DNA of 64,000 bases from UBA11740 sp035635855 (lineage in GTDB: Bacteria > Acidobacteriota > Blastocatellia > Pyrinomonadales > Pyrinomonadaceae): positions 806,001 to 870,000 of the forward strand of contig DASQAF010000009.1 in assembly GCA_035635855.1 (NCBI GenBank), given 5' to 3'. Below, piece by piece: positions 1 to 11,100 of the stretch. The stretch's first letter is position 1, and each line of letters begins with the position of its first letter. Below the pieces are notes generated by a model. The model ran no database searches and was not told the origin of the DNA. It was given only the letters and a program-made list of their open reading frames with translations. The translations under genes and the position numbers were made by a program.

Positions 1-262
1 ACCCGTTGGGGTCGTTAGTATTGAAAGATTGTGCGGCTCCAATTGTCAGCGTAGTATTGCACGGTTCTGGTCCTGCGACCCAAACACCTGTGGCCAAAGC
101 AGACCAGGAACAAACGTGGGAAGAGTTGTCGACTTGTTCGCAGGACCTTAATTACAATTGCGACCGCATAAGTCCGCATAATTCCCGATAGTCTCGCAAC
201 CATAGAGTGAAGCGTCTTGCAAATTGAGCGCGAATCTTCTCTCAATTCGCCGAAATATTGAT

Positions 263-1591
263 ATGAAGCGGTCTTCGTTCAAACCAATTAAGATAGTAGC
301 GGTTAACTTACTCTTGCTTTTTCTGTTCGTTGAGGCAGCTTCGGTGGGCTTTTACTACCTCCGAACCGGCAAATTCTTTTATTCAACGAACCAGGGCGAA
401 GACAAATCGATTGCGCTCCCGCCGGAAAATGATTCGGGAGATCGGGCACTCAACAACTCGATTAGTCATCGGCTCCATCCTTACTTTGGATTTGTTTATG
501 ACACGCACACTACCAGGAGACTGCAGTTTTCCAACGTCAACTACTCAGCGAATAATTTTGGCATTCTCTCGCCCTATGCCTATCCGGTTAAGAAAACGAA
601 CAACGAGCAATACATTATTGGAATCTTTGGCGGCTCGGTCGGAATGTATTTTGGCTTTTATGAGCTTGAGAACCATGTGCTGGTAAACGCCCTGAAGCGT
701 CTCCCTTATTTCCAAAACAAACAAATTATTGTTTTGCCGTTCGCAAATGGGGCTTACAAACAGCCGCAGCAATTGTTGGCGCTGAACTACTTTATTTCCC
801 TGGGCCAAGAGTTTGATATGGTCATTAATATCGACGGGTTCAATGAGACTGCCCTCGCGTACCTGAATAATAAATCAGGGACCGAGATTTCCATGCCCAA
901 CCTCGAGATACTTGGACCGATGATTGACCTGGCAAATAGGAACCTGGCGCTTAATGAACTTGATCTGACATTAGAGATTCTGAAACTGAAGCAGGAACTG
1001 AAAGAGACCTCAGGAAACCTTAACAAGTGCAGGATGGCAACCTGCTACACGTTGAGATGGATGCAAATAGAATACTTGTTGAGCCAATACCGCAAAAAAC
1101 TGGAAACATTCAGCGGACTAAAGAGAGATTACAAACAGAGCGATTCACTGGTTCACCTGGACGCGCATGATGGGCCTCTGAATGACCAGGACGCTCTTCG
1201 AGAGATGGCAGATGTTTGGGCGAAGTCGGCTTTGGCGATGAACGATTTGTTAAGTAAGAAGCAAATCCCGTATTTCGAAGTCATCCAGCCGAATCAGTAT
1301 TACGCCACCGCCAGGAAATTCAGCGAGGCCGAGAAGAAGATTGCGCTCAACTCGTCCAGCAGATATGCGGAAGGCGTGAGTAAAGGTTATCCAAAACTAA
1401 TTGCTAAGATCGGAGACCTGCAGAAATCCGGGGTTAAGATTATTAACGCCGTAAATGCGTTTGACGACGTGAGAGATGTTCTCTATGAGGACGACTGTTG
1501 TCACTACAACAAGGTCGGAAATGAAGTGTTTGCAAACTTCATAGCCAGGAACATAGTTATGTTGCTAAACACCGAACCCGCGCCCAAATGA
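263..1591 (+). CDS. Membrane-anchored SGNH/GDSL-like protein
   Basis: The 442-residue product starts with a short basic stretch and one hydrophobic segment (about residues 11-33), so it should be anchored in the inner membrane with the rest outside. A GGSVG block with Ser125 resembles the nucleophile block of SGNH hydrolases. Asp411-Cys-Cys-His414 near the C-terminus fits the DxxH catalytic pair. Such proteins often add or remove acyl groups on surface polysaccharides, which suits its place at the edge of the sugar locus; that role is inferred. I chose ATG 263 over an upstream in-frame start because it gives a clean signal-anchor. No strong ribosome binding site is visible. The substrate cannot be told. 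Confidence 0.72.
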   Translation: MKRSSFKPIKIVAVNLLLLFLFVEAASVGFYYLRTGKFFYSTNQGEDKSIALPPENDSGDRALNNSISHRLHPYFGFVYDTHTTRRLQFSNVNYSANNFGILSPYAYPVKKTNNEQYIIGIFGGSVGMYFGFYELENHVLVNALKRLPYFQNKQIIVLPFANGAYKQPQQLLALNYFISLGQEFDMVINIDGFNETALAYLNNKSGTEISMPNLEILGPMIDLANRNLALNELDLTLEILKLKQELKETSGNLNKCRMATCYTLRWMQIEYLLSQYRKKLETFSGLKRDYKQSDSLVHLDAHDGPLNDQDALREMADVWAKSALAMNDLLSKKQIPYFEVIQPNQYYATARKFSEAEKKIALNSSSRYAEGVSKGYPKLIAKIGDLQKSGVKIINAVNAFDDVRDVLYEDDCCHYNKVGNEVFANFIARNIVMLLNTEPAPK

Positions 1592-1634
1592 ATTGGCGAT
1601 CGCTCTACTCTTGAGGAGAGTGAAAGCCGCAAGC

Positions 1635-1652
1635 GACGGCGCTTCCGCCGTC
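1635..1652. terminator. GC-rich hairpin between convergent genes
   Basis: A perfect 7-bp stem (GACGGCG / CGCCGTC) with a 4-base loop lies in the 205-bp gap between two genes that run toward each other. It has no T-tract on either side, so it may be a rho-independent-like hairpin, a REP-type repeat, or neither. Confidence 0.3.
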
Positions 1653-1796
1653 TCGGCATCGGCGGTCAGCGTCACTAACTCACCACCATAGAGTGGAATT
1701 AGTGGGGATTGAGTCATGATACAAAGGTAGGCGAATAATTTTGCCGCGCACCGGAAGAAGCCAAACGATCATGCCTCTTCGTCTCCTCCCAGTTTG

Positions 1797-3221
1797 CTAG
1801 CGTTGCCGGTCTCTTGGCGCGGCATTTGTTCCTAAAGAGCTCGAAGCGCTTGAAAAAAGTTTCAGAAGACGGTGTTTCACGCGAGCATATCGCATAACCA
1901 GGCGCCATGAACGTGAGTTGACGATGAGATTAAGTTCGTGGTCTTTTACCCAGAGTTGATGTTTCACTTCCGCCACCTGCACCGAAAGGGACCTTAGCGC
2001 ATCTTTCTTCTCCTCAAGCTCTGCCGTTTTCACTGCAAGCTCTGCCATTTTGTCTACGAGCTCTGCCATTTTCTCTGCAAGCTCTGCCGTTTTCTCTGCC
2101 AGCTCTCTCTTCAGTCGGGCTTCAAATACAGCGTGCGCTCTGTCTAGCCATTCAGTAATGGCATTTTGCACCGACTTGGGATCGTTCGGATCAAACGCAA
2201 CATCTGAAGACGCGTCGGCCAACTCTCTTCGTAGAGACTCATGAAACCGGCCGCCAAGCAAGAAGTTAAAGGGATGGCCAAGCTGCGCGAAAATATCAGC
2301 ATCGCTTCTCACCCTGGTCTCTTGCACTTCGCTCCGCTTTGCTATTAGTGAGTTGACGGAAGATTGAAATTCCCTGATGGCCCGCGTGGACGACTCCCGG
2401 GCGGCTGGTATCCATCGTTCCCGCTCAAGAAAGAAAAAGAAAAGCAGGGGCAGGATCTCTCGAAGGTTCTCAGCTTCAAGATTTTTGAAGACAGAAAAGA
2501 GTGTGTGTTTTTCGCTCCAGGTTTGGATAAGCTCAGGCGGTAGTTTGCTTGAAGAAGCCCCCCCGCGGTGATACACAACAGGCCCTTCCAAAAGAACGCA
2601 TTCATAACCCAACAGCCACAGTCTCCAGCCCAAATCGACATCTTCGTGATACAGAAAGAAGTCTGGATCAAAACCCCCAAGAGCTTGAAAGACCGAACGC
2701 TTAATTAGTGCTGCCCCTCCAGAAACAAACAACGCATAGGCCGGAGAACCGGAAGCTAATCCAGGTAGAGCCGAATTGTCGGACGGAGAATAAGACAAAG
2801 CGAAGGCATCGTCGGGTCTACCGTTGAAGTCAACCCCCGTCCCATCCCACGTCAAGGTTGTTGAGCCAACACACGCAAAACCATTTCCCGCGCGAGCCGT
2901 CTCAATCAGGAGCCTCAACCAGTTGCGGTCGAAGCGCATGTCATTATTCAGGAAAGCAAGGTATTCGCCACTGGCACTCGCGGCTCCCAGATTCGCTGCC
3001 TTGGAAAAGCCCAGGTTCGTTTCACTTTGGATCAGAACCACGTTCGGGAATCGCGATTTGACAAAATCCACTGATCCATCGGTTGATTCGTTATCGACAA
3101 GAATGATTTCAAGCTGTTCTTTGGGAAATGTGAGTTCCATGAGCGACGATAAGCACAGGTCCAGATGCTCGCGTCCGTTATAATTCACGATGATCACTGA
3201 AACTAAGGTCTCTGGATTCAA
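1797..3221 (-). CDS. GT2 glycosyltransferase with C-terminal coiled coil
   Basis: The N-terminal 230 residues form a GT-A (family 2) transferase. VSVIIVNYNGRE opens the nucleotide-binding fold, LNNDM supplies the metal-binding acid, and HEDVDLGWR is the conserved acceptor-side acidic motif, all typical of rhamnosyltransferase-like enzymes. The C-terminal third is a charged coiled coil of AEL-x-x-K repeats, ending in an NSRSWRLVMRYAR motif that recurs in the giant protein at 5167-12000. The start is set at TTG 3221 because AAAGGAG lies 5 bases upstream; an earlier TTG at 3257 has no such site. It lies downstream of the ABC exporter genes on the same strand and probably adds a sugar to the exported glycan. 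Confidence 0.85.
   Translation of the reverse strand: MNPETLVSVIIVNYNGREHLDLCLSSLMELTFPKEQLEIILVDNESTDGSVDFVKSRFPNVVLIQSETNLGFSKAANLGAASASGEYLAFLNNDMRFDRNWLRLLIETARAGNGFACVGSTTLTWDGTGVDFNGRPDDAFALSYSPSDNSALPGLASGSPAYALFVSGGAALIKRSVFQALGGFDPDFFLYHEDVDLGWRLWLLGYECVLLEGPVVYHRGGASSSKLPPELIQTWSEKHTLFSVFKNLEAENLREILPLLFFFFLERERWIPAARESSTRAIREFQSSVNSLIAKRSEVQETRVRSDADIFAQLGHPFNFLLGGRFHESLRRELADASSDVAFDPNDPKSVQNAITEWLDRAHAVFEARLKRELAEKTAELAEKMAELVDKMAELAVKTAELEEKKDALRSLSVQVAEVKHQLWVKDHELNLIVNSRSWRLVMRYARVKHRLLKLFSSASSSLGTNAAPRDRQR
2017..2110. repeat. 21-bp tandem repeat inside GT2 coiled coil
   Basis: The 9-mer AGCTCTGCC begins at 2017, 2038, 2059 and 2080, and a partial copy begins at 2101, an exact 21-bp (7-codon) period. 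It encodes AEL-type heptads on the minus strand, so the coiled coil seems to have grown by in-frame duplication of one heptad. Confidence 0.85.
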
Positions 3222-3298
3222 ACTAACTCCTTTCGCGAGGCAGCACGGTAGGCTCAAAACCTTCTTGCGGGCGCATTGATGACGGGCTCTTCACGATA

Positions 3299-4063
3299 TC
3301 AAGAACCGTCCTGGACATATTTCGCGATCGCGATCTCTTTGTTTTCTGGTTCGCTCACTTGACCCGCGCTAACGACGAATACACGATTACACAGTCCTTG
3401 AATAGCAGCTATGCTATGACTGACGAAAAAGACAGTACGGCCTTCGCTGCTCACCTCTCGCATCTTTGCGAGGCATTTTTGCTGAAAAGCCAGGTCACCG
3501 ACGGCAAGCACTTCATCCAACAAAAGCACCTCCGGCTCAAGGTGGGCCGCGACCGCGAATGCCAGTCGCAAGTACATGCCCGTTGAATAGAACTTGACGG
3601 GCATTTCCAGAAACTGCTCGACTTCAGAGAAGGCTACGATCTCGTCAAACTTGCCCTTGATCTCTCGGCGTTTCATTCCCAGGATCGTCGCGTTGAGATA
3701 GATATTTTCGCGGCCAGTCAAATCCGGATGGAATCCCGTTCCGATTTCCAGCAGGCTTCCCACGCGCCCGTAAATGTCTATTTCGCCATCGGAGGGCCTG
3801 GTAATGCGCGCCAGGATTTTCAGCAGAGTTGACTTGCCCGCGCCATTATTTCCGATAATGCCGATGACTTCACCTGGCTCGACATCAAAGTTGACATCGC
3901 GCAGTACCCAGAGCACGTCCCTGGAAGACCTGCCATTCCCGAGGCGCGCCCGCGGCGAGCTGAGCGCGCCGACCAGAGCCTCCCGTAATGTGGGGTTAGC
4001 CGAGTGCGACTTGCGCAATTCGTAGCGCTTGCTCAAATTCCTGACTCTGACGATCGGCCTCAT
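3299..4063 (-). CDS. Polysaccharide ABC exporter, ATPase (Wzt-like)
   Basis: This 254-residue ATPase energises export of a lipid-linked polysaccharide across the inner membrane. Walker A is GNNGAGKST (71-79), the signature region is YSTGMYLRL (159-167), Walker B is VLLLDE (179-184), and FFVSHS holds the switch histidine. The GHPDL/TGREN-type region at about 108-120 is typical of the Wzt/KpsT/TagH group. It lacks the long C-terminal glycan-binding domain found in some Wzt proteins, so it probably does not read the chain end. AGGGAG lies 8 bases before the ATG. Its permease partner is encoded 11 bp upstream on the same strand. Confidence 0.92.
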   Translation of the reverse strand: MRPIVRVRNLSKRYELRKSHSANPTLREALVGALSSPRARLGNGRSSRDVLWVLRDVNFDVEPGEVIGIIGNNGAGKSTLLKILARITRPSDGEIDIYGRVGSLLEIGTGFHPDLTGRENIYLNATILGMKRREIKGKFDEIVAFSEVEQFLEMPVKFYSTGMYLRLAFAVAAHLEPEVLLLDEVLAVGDLAFQQKCLAKMREVSSEGRTVFFVSHSIAAIQGLCNRVFVVSAGQVSEPENKEIAIAKYVQDGS

Positions 4064-4074
4064 TTTGGGTCTCC

Positions 4075-4986
4075 CTAAACTACATCCGCGAACTCATCTT
4101 CCATCCGGTGGAAAACATAAGCGGAGTAAACAAGAATTAGTAAGGTAATGACGGCCGAGCTAATCATGCTGCCCCGATCGAACGGAAGTCCGAAGAGAGA
4201 TGCGCGCACATTCTCAATAATTCCAACCAGTGGGTTGAGGTTGTAGATCATCCTCCAACGTGCCGGCACCAGACTGGCTGGATAGATAATGGGCGAGACG
4301 AACATCCATAGTTGTAAGAGAACGGGAATTACAGTTCCGACATCACGATACTTAACATTCAGAGCCGAAAGCCATAATCCTATTCCAGTAGCCAGGATCG
4401 TGAGATGGACAACCAGCGGCGGCAACATAAACAGATTCCATGAGGGACGAACGCCGTAGTAAACCAGCAGGACGAGCAGTATGACAGAAGCGATCAGAAA
4501 ATCTGACAGCCTCACGGCGACTGCCGCAACGGGGACGATCACCCGCGGAAAATAGACTTTCGTAATCATGGGAGCATTAACCACCAGGCTATAGCTGCTG
4601 CTGGCGATGGCGTTGGAAAAAAAAGTCCAGGTCAAAAGCGCTGCATAAAGAAAAAGAGGATAAGGAACGTGCTCCGTAGGAACGTGAACAACTATTCCCA
4701 GAAAAACCACAAAAATAAGGGTCATTAGCAGCGGCTGCAAAATAACCCAAAGTGCTCCGAGAACAGTCTGTTTGTAGCGAACTTTTAGATCGCGCCACAC
4801 GAAAAAATAGAACAGGTCGCGATATGCCCAAACTTCACTTAGATTGATAAACCTAAACGGTCGGCTCGGTCTGATTCTAATAACTGGTTCTTCCGGCAGC
4901 AGGAAAGCAGAATGAAGAAGATCAGAGGTCGGCTGTAGGCTGCCTGACGTTCGGGGTGCGCTGGCACGGGCGTTTTCGTTAATCAT
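4075..4986 (-). CDS. Polysaccharide ABC exporter, permease (Wzm-like)
   Basis: The 303-residue product has a cytoplasmic N-terminus, an amphipathic stretch with RDLKVRYKQTVLG typical of ABC-2 polysaccharide permeases, and about six membrane segments. With the adjacent ATPase it should form the channel that exports a finished glycan on its lipid carrier. The two genes are separated by 11 bp and are surely one transcription unit, with the GT2 gene following. The gene starts 180 bp from the divergent giant glycosyltransferase, so both promoters must lie in that gap. No clear ribosome binding site is seen before ATG 4986. Confidence 0.92.
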   Translation of the reverse strand: MINENARASAPRTSGSLQPTSDLLHSAFLLPEEPVIRIRPSRPFRFINLSEVWAYRDLFYFFVWRDLKVRYKQTVLGALWVILQPLLMTLIFVVFLGIVVHVPTEHVPYPLFLYAALLTWTFFSNAIASSSYSLVVNAPMITKVYFPRVIVPVAAVAVRLSDFLIASVILLVLLVYYGVRPSWNLFMLPPLVVHLTILATGIGLWLSALNVKYRDVGTVIPVLLQLWMFVSPIIYPASLVPARWRMIYNLNPLVGIIENVRASLFGLPFDRGSMISSAVITLLILVYSAYVFHRMEDEFADVV

Positions 4987-5166
4987 AAGCGATAGGAAAT
5001 AAGGAAACTATCGGAAGTAAGCGGCATAAACACCACGCGCAAACCAACTGGTGTGGGCGCGTCCGGAATATTCGCACGAAAGGCTCCATGTTCGCCAGTT
5101 GGCAGGCGCTGCGAATCGACAGTAGTCTTGATTTGACTTACGGAAAACAGATAGATTACACATCCG

Positions 5167-8100
5167 ATGAGCAATGAACAGAAGAAACCTGAACCCGCAG
5201 ACGGCGACTCTCCCGAGGATCTGCAACAAAAGTTGCGAATGCTCGAGACAGAACTGGAAGCAAGGGCCCAGACGATTGAAGCTCTTACGGCAGAGCTAAC
5301 GGCAAGAGGGTTTCAAATGAGCGCCATCCTCAACTCGAGGGCCTGGCGCTGGTTGAGTCGTTATAGTCGCCTCAGGAGACGTTATCTGGCGCCTGCTTAC
5401 GAGTCTCTCCAAAGCCTCTACGGAAACGAACCAATGGCGCCATCCGTTCCGGGAGATAACAGCAACCCTCCGAGCCGAAGATCACATGGCGAACAGGTCC
5501 TGGCTGCCTCGGAAATCAGAACCCTGGACGATCTACCCGAGTCACGGGATTCACTTGTCGCGCCGGAGCCAAAACAATTATTCATTCCCCCACCAACCTC
5601 GACGTTACCCTCTCAACGGTTTGATGTGGTTTGCTTTTCAATCTTTAATTGGGATTTCCGGTATCAACGTCCGCAGCAAATCATGTCGCAGTTCTCGGCG
5701 CACGGCCACAGGGTCTTCTATCTCAGGCTTGATCGGGTCTTACCCTTGCAGGACAGTCCTCGTTTTTCCGTGAGCAGCCTTAAAGAGAATGTATATCAAG
5801 TGACGCTCGCGGCGATGCGCGCGCCGTGGATCAATCACGAGGACATCAAAGGCAAAAACGCGCAGGCGTTCCTGGCCTCGCTGGAAGACTTGCGACGCGC
5901 CTACCAGATTAATGAGGCCATAGCCTACGTTATGACGCCTTCGTGGGCGAGCGCTGCGCTCGAAGCAAAGAACCGCTGGGGGTGGCGACTTATTTACGAT
6001 TGCATGGACGAGTGGAATGGCTTCCCCGGCATGGTCCCGGACGTCACGGAAGCCGAACAAAGGTTAGCCCGCCAATGTGATTTGGTAGTTGTCACTTCAC
6101 AGCATTTGTACGACAAGTGGTGCGGTCTTAATCGTCCAATGATTCTTGCGCGTAACGCGGTTGATTATGATTTCTATGCCAAGGGTTGCCGGCCGAATCC
6201 GCTGCTGGCGAGCGTAGAGCATCCGGTCGTTGGTTACTACGGAGCAATTGCCGATTGGTTTGACGTTGAACTAGTGACCTATGTCGCTCGTAAGCGACCC
6301 AACTACACGTTTGTCCTGCTGGGCGAGATCGTTAACGTAGACGTCTCGAAGCTGGAACGTCTGCCGAACGTGCGAGTGCTGGGCCAACAACCTTATGAGA
6401 CGATGCCTCAGTATCTTTACCATTTTGATGCCTGTCTGATTCCGTTCAGGATGAACAGGACTACCGAAGCGACTGATCCCGTCAAGGTTTACGAATATCT
6501 TAGTGGCGGAAAACCGGTGGTCTCTGTCGCGCTCCCTGAACTCGAGTCCTTTCGGGATCTCTTATATATTGCTAGAGACCGGGATGATTTTCTCGTCCAA
6601 CTTGATAAGGCGCTCACCGAAAATGATCCACTGGCGATTGAGCGACGCCGCAGCTTTGCGGCACAAAACACATGGCAAAAGCGGTACGAAACGATCATTC
6701 GGAAATTAGAGAATCAGCAAGAGATAGAACTGCTCTCATCGGAGCTTGCAGGGAAGCAACGGGACCTCGAGGCGAAGCAAGATAGGATAGAGTCGCTTTC
6801 GCCGGAGGCCGCGAAAGCCGAACGATCCCTGAAAATTCTGTCCGAGCAGCTCGCGGCGAAAGACCATCAGCTCAAACTCATTCTTAACTCGCGCTCCTGG
6901 CGCCTGGTGATGCGCTATGCCCGCTGGAAAAACCGGTATCTGATACCGCCATATCGATCCCTTCGCACTCTATTAAAAAAACCTCTCGCCCAGCGCAAAA
7001 TAAGAACAACTGAGAAGAGCCGGCGAAAACCCCAGATGCTTTTCCCTAGTCCAGAACAAGTGGGATTACTAGCTTCTGTTTCGAGTAATACTTCCCCAGC
7101 GGCGCTCCCTAAACCAGATGTGGTCTGCTTTTCGATAGTTGATTGGGATTTCCGCACCCAGCGACCTCAACAGTTGATGTCGCAATTCGCCGCCGCGGGC
7201 CACCGGGTCTTTTATGTTTCCCAGAATTTTCATCCTGGTCAAGCCTACAGGTTTGAGGAAAGGCGTCAGAATATCTATGAAGTGTCACTTCGCGGGCTCG
7301 AGCGCAATGTGTACACAGACGTGCTGGATGACGAGGCGCGCGACGCCTTATTCAATTCACTTGATGCGCTGCGTCGCGACGTATTGCTCGGCGCCACCGT
7401 CGCATTCGTACAGTTGCCTTTCTGGTGGCCTCTGGTAAATGAAGCGCGAAATCAATTTGCCTGGCCTGTTGTTTACGACTGCATGGATCATCATCGGGGC
7501 TTTTCAACTAACAAGCAGAGCAAGCCGGACCAAGAGCACGATTTGCTAGCCTCGGCTGACTTGGTAGTTACGTCATCCGATTTCTTGGGAGAGCAAGCCT
7601 GTCAGCACAGTTCAAACGTCCTGATGGTGCGAAATGCATGCGACTATGAACACTTTGCTAATGTAGGCCAGGCAAACGGTGTCCGAAGAGTGGTCGGCTA
7701 CTATGGCGCGATCGCAGACTGGTTCGATTCTGATTTGGTTGCCGACCTTGCCGAGAGGCGACCAGACTGGAACTTCCTGCTGGTAGGCTCCACTTTCAGC
7801 GGAGACATAGGCCGACTAGCAAGACTGCCTAACGTGGTTCTGCCTGGCGAGAAGCCTTATTCAGAGATTCCTGGTTGGCTGAGCAGATTCGATGTCGCAA
7901 TTATTCCCTTCAAGCGCGGCCCCTTAACTGACGCGACCAACCCCGTCAAAGCATACGAGATTCTCGCGGGGGGCAAGCCGCTGGTGTCGGTGCCCATTCC
8001 TGAAATGACCGCATTTGCTTCACTCGTGCGACTGGCCTCAACCGCGGAAGAGTTTGAAAAAGAGATCACTGCAGCGCTCGATGAAAACGGGCCCGAGCTG

Positions 8101-11100
8101 GTAGCGAAACGGCGCGCGTTCGCCAGTGAGCACACCTGGCAGAAGCGATATGAAATTCTTGCGCCGGCCGTTCGCAATGTTTTCCCCAAAGCTTCACTCA
8201 TCATAGTGACCTTCAATAATCTCGAGTTGAGCCGGCTGTGTCTCGAGAGTCTGTATGCGCGCACAGAATGGCCAAGCTTTGAAGTCATAGTGGTCGATAA
8301 CGGATCTGCCGACGGAACGGCTGAATACCTCAAGGAAGCTGAAAACATTTTTCCAAATCTTCGTGTCGTCTTAAACCAAACTAATCTCGGCTTTGCTGCT
8401 GCAAACAACATCGGGTTGAAGCTGGCTACAGGAGACTATCTTGTCCTCTTGAACAACGACACTGTTGTTACTCGCGGTTGGTTGTCGGCGTTGATTCGCC
8501 ACCTTCGTCGCGATCCGAAAATCGGCATGATCGGCCCGGTGACTAATGCCATAGCCAACGAAGCGAAAGTTGAAGTTGATTACACCACGGTGGAAGACAT
8601 GCCTGTCTGGGCGGCGGATTACGTCCGCAAGCATGACGCACAGGTTTTACCGATTTCAATGCTGGCAATGTTCTGCGTTGCTATGAGAAGGGAGGTATTC
8701 GAAGAAGTAGGTCCACTCGATGAGAGATTCGGAGTTGGCATGTTCGAAGACGACGACTATGCTCGTCGCCTTCGCGGGGCTGGCTATGAGCTGCGCCTGG
8801 CCCGCGACTCGTTTGTGCACCACTGGCAGCGCGCTTCGTTCCGCCTTATCGCGGATGAGGAGTATCGCAGGATCTATCAGGAGAATCAGAACAAGTACGA
8901 AATAAAATGGGGAAAACGTCGAGGTACGAGGAATAATCTTCATAGTGGGCAGCTTAAGGAGGTACTCGCAAAGGTCGAAAAAAGTAAAGGTGTAGTCATT
9001 TTCTTGCCATCCATAGGCTGGAACATTCACTTGTTCCAGCGACCTCATCACCTGGCGCGAGAGTTCGCCCGCCTGGGGTATGTCTCTATCTTCGACAGCA
9101 GCAATTCGAATGACGAAGTGAACGGATTCAAGGAGATCGAGTCAAACTTGTTCTTATTTCGCGGGCCTGAAGACGTGCTCCACGAGATACCAGATTCAGT
9201 GTTGTGGACATTCCCGTACAATTTCGATCGCAAAGACTTTTATCCCAGGACTTCTCGAACAATATACGACTGGGTTGACGATCTCGAAGTATTCCCCTAC
9301 GACCGTTCATTTCTGGAACGGAATCATCGCCGCGGGCTCCGGGAGGCAAGCGCGGTGGTAAGCGTGGCGCTCAGCCTGCACGAGCGGGCATTGGCAACGC
9401 GAACCGATGCCATTCATTTGCCGAACGGCGTGGAATACCAAAGATTTGCCGCTGAAGCTGAGACCCCGGATGATAGCGACATAGAAGCACTGTTGGGAGA
9501 GGGAAAGCCGATCGCCGGATATTACGGAGCTCTCGCCGAGTGGTTCGATTACAAGTTACTGGATGAAGTAGCTTGCCTGCGCCCTGATTGGAACTTCCTT
9601 TTGATCGGGCAATCGCTTGATCAGAGCTTAAGTCAACAGCAAGTGCTCCAGCACCCCAACGTCAAATGGATTGGTCCGCGTCCGTACGAATCGCTGCCTG
9701 CCTACCTGAGAGTGTTCGATGTTGCGACTATCCCCTTCTTAATAAACAACATTACGGAAGCGACGTCGCCGCTGAAACTGTATGAGTATTTTGCGGCAGG
9801 CAAAGCAGTCATCACGACTGCTATGCCTGAGTGTGAGAGCTTTTCGGATGTAAGGATAGTAAGAAGTGCAGGGGAGTTCTCGCAGGCGTTGGATCGCGCG
9901 AGAAAGCAGGGACGCGATGAAGAGTATCGAACGCGTGTTCGTGCAATTGCGCGCGAAAACTCCTGGACGGTGCGTATGCAAACAGTTGAGCGAATTCTGC
10001 GGCAAACGGCTCAGCCAAACCAAAAAGCGACTCAGTCGTTGCCCCCTGTGGCAACCGCACCAGAGGCTCAGCCCCGAGCGCCGCAGCCCCAGCAACAGCG
10101 ACTCGTTGGCGCAGCAGCCGAGCTTGCCAGGCGTTTTCGCCACTTCGATACAGTCGGCAACCGGCGCTTTTTCGATGCGTTGTGCAATCATCTCTCAAGC
10201 CTTGCATCCGATTCCTGCCTTCCGATGTATTTTGAATTCGCGATTACCTGCAATGAGCGAGGGCGCCGCGTAGCAACCCTTCTCAAGAAATATACAAAGT
10301 TGCGCGGTAAGAGATATTTGGATGTTGGCTGTGCCTACGCCGGCTTTCTTGTAGCGTTTGCGCAGCAAGGCGCAGAGGTGGTCGGAATAGACACCGACGA
10401 AGTGGTGCTAACGCTCGCGCAGCCGAATCTCCTGGATAACAAGCTGAAAGCACCTTTACTTAAGAAGGACGCAACTCGGTTTGAGGAACTTGAGGGATTT
10501 CGCAATAGCTTTGACATCATCACGTGCAACGACGTAATCGAGCATGTCGATGACCCGCAGTCACTCCTTTGCAATATAGCCAACCTGATGCGCGACGATG
10601 GCGTTGCCTATTTCGAGATCCCCAATCGATTCCATCCTCGCCACGTTTTGCAAGATGGGCATTACCAACTTTTTGGCATCACACTGTTAGATTATCCGCA
10701 GGCTCACGAGTACTATTCGCTTCACGCGCCTGGCGTTCCCTACGGAGTGCGTCATTACCTGGAGCTTCAGCAGTACACACAAATGTTCGAGGAGGCGGGC
10801 ATGACTCTCACCGTAATGGAGGAGAGTTTCGGCGCCCTTGATATGAAAATGGTGCATGACGACATTGCTGAACTTCGCGCAAGTGCCCAGACGAGGTTGG
10901 ACACAGTTCCTCAGACTGTTCGTCATCGTGTCGAAGAACGGCTATCGCAGTACCTGAACGAACTAGAGAACTTGTCTCTTAGTACTCCCGACCAACAGGC
11001 CGATTTCAGGCTCCGCTACGGACTGGGGTTTTGGCAGCTGCTTGCGCGCAAAGCTCCCGAGCCGACGAAGTCTGTGATGGCCGGGGGCCACTTGGGCATT

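Noticed and set aside
1..262. Short frames on both strands at the window start
   Set aside because: No start signals or protein-like features; nothing supportable in this 262-bp stretch.
7857..8411. 184-residue minus-strand frame inside the giant transferase gene
   Set aside because: Antisense shadow; the sense strand has clear GT motifs here.
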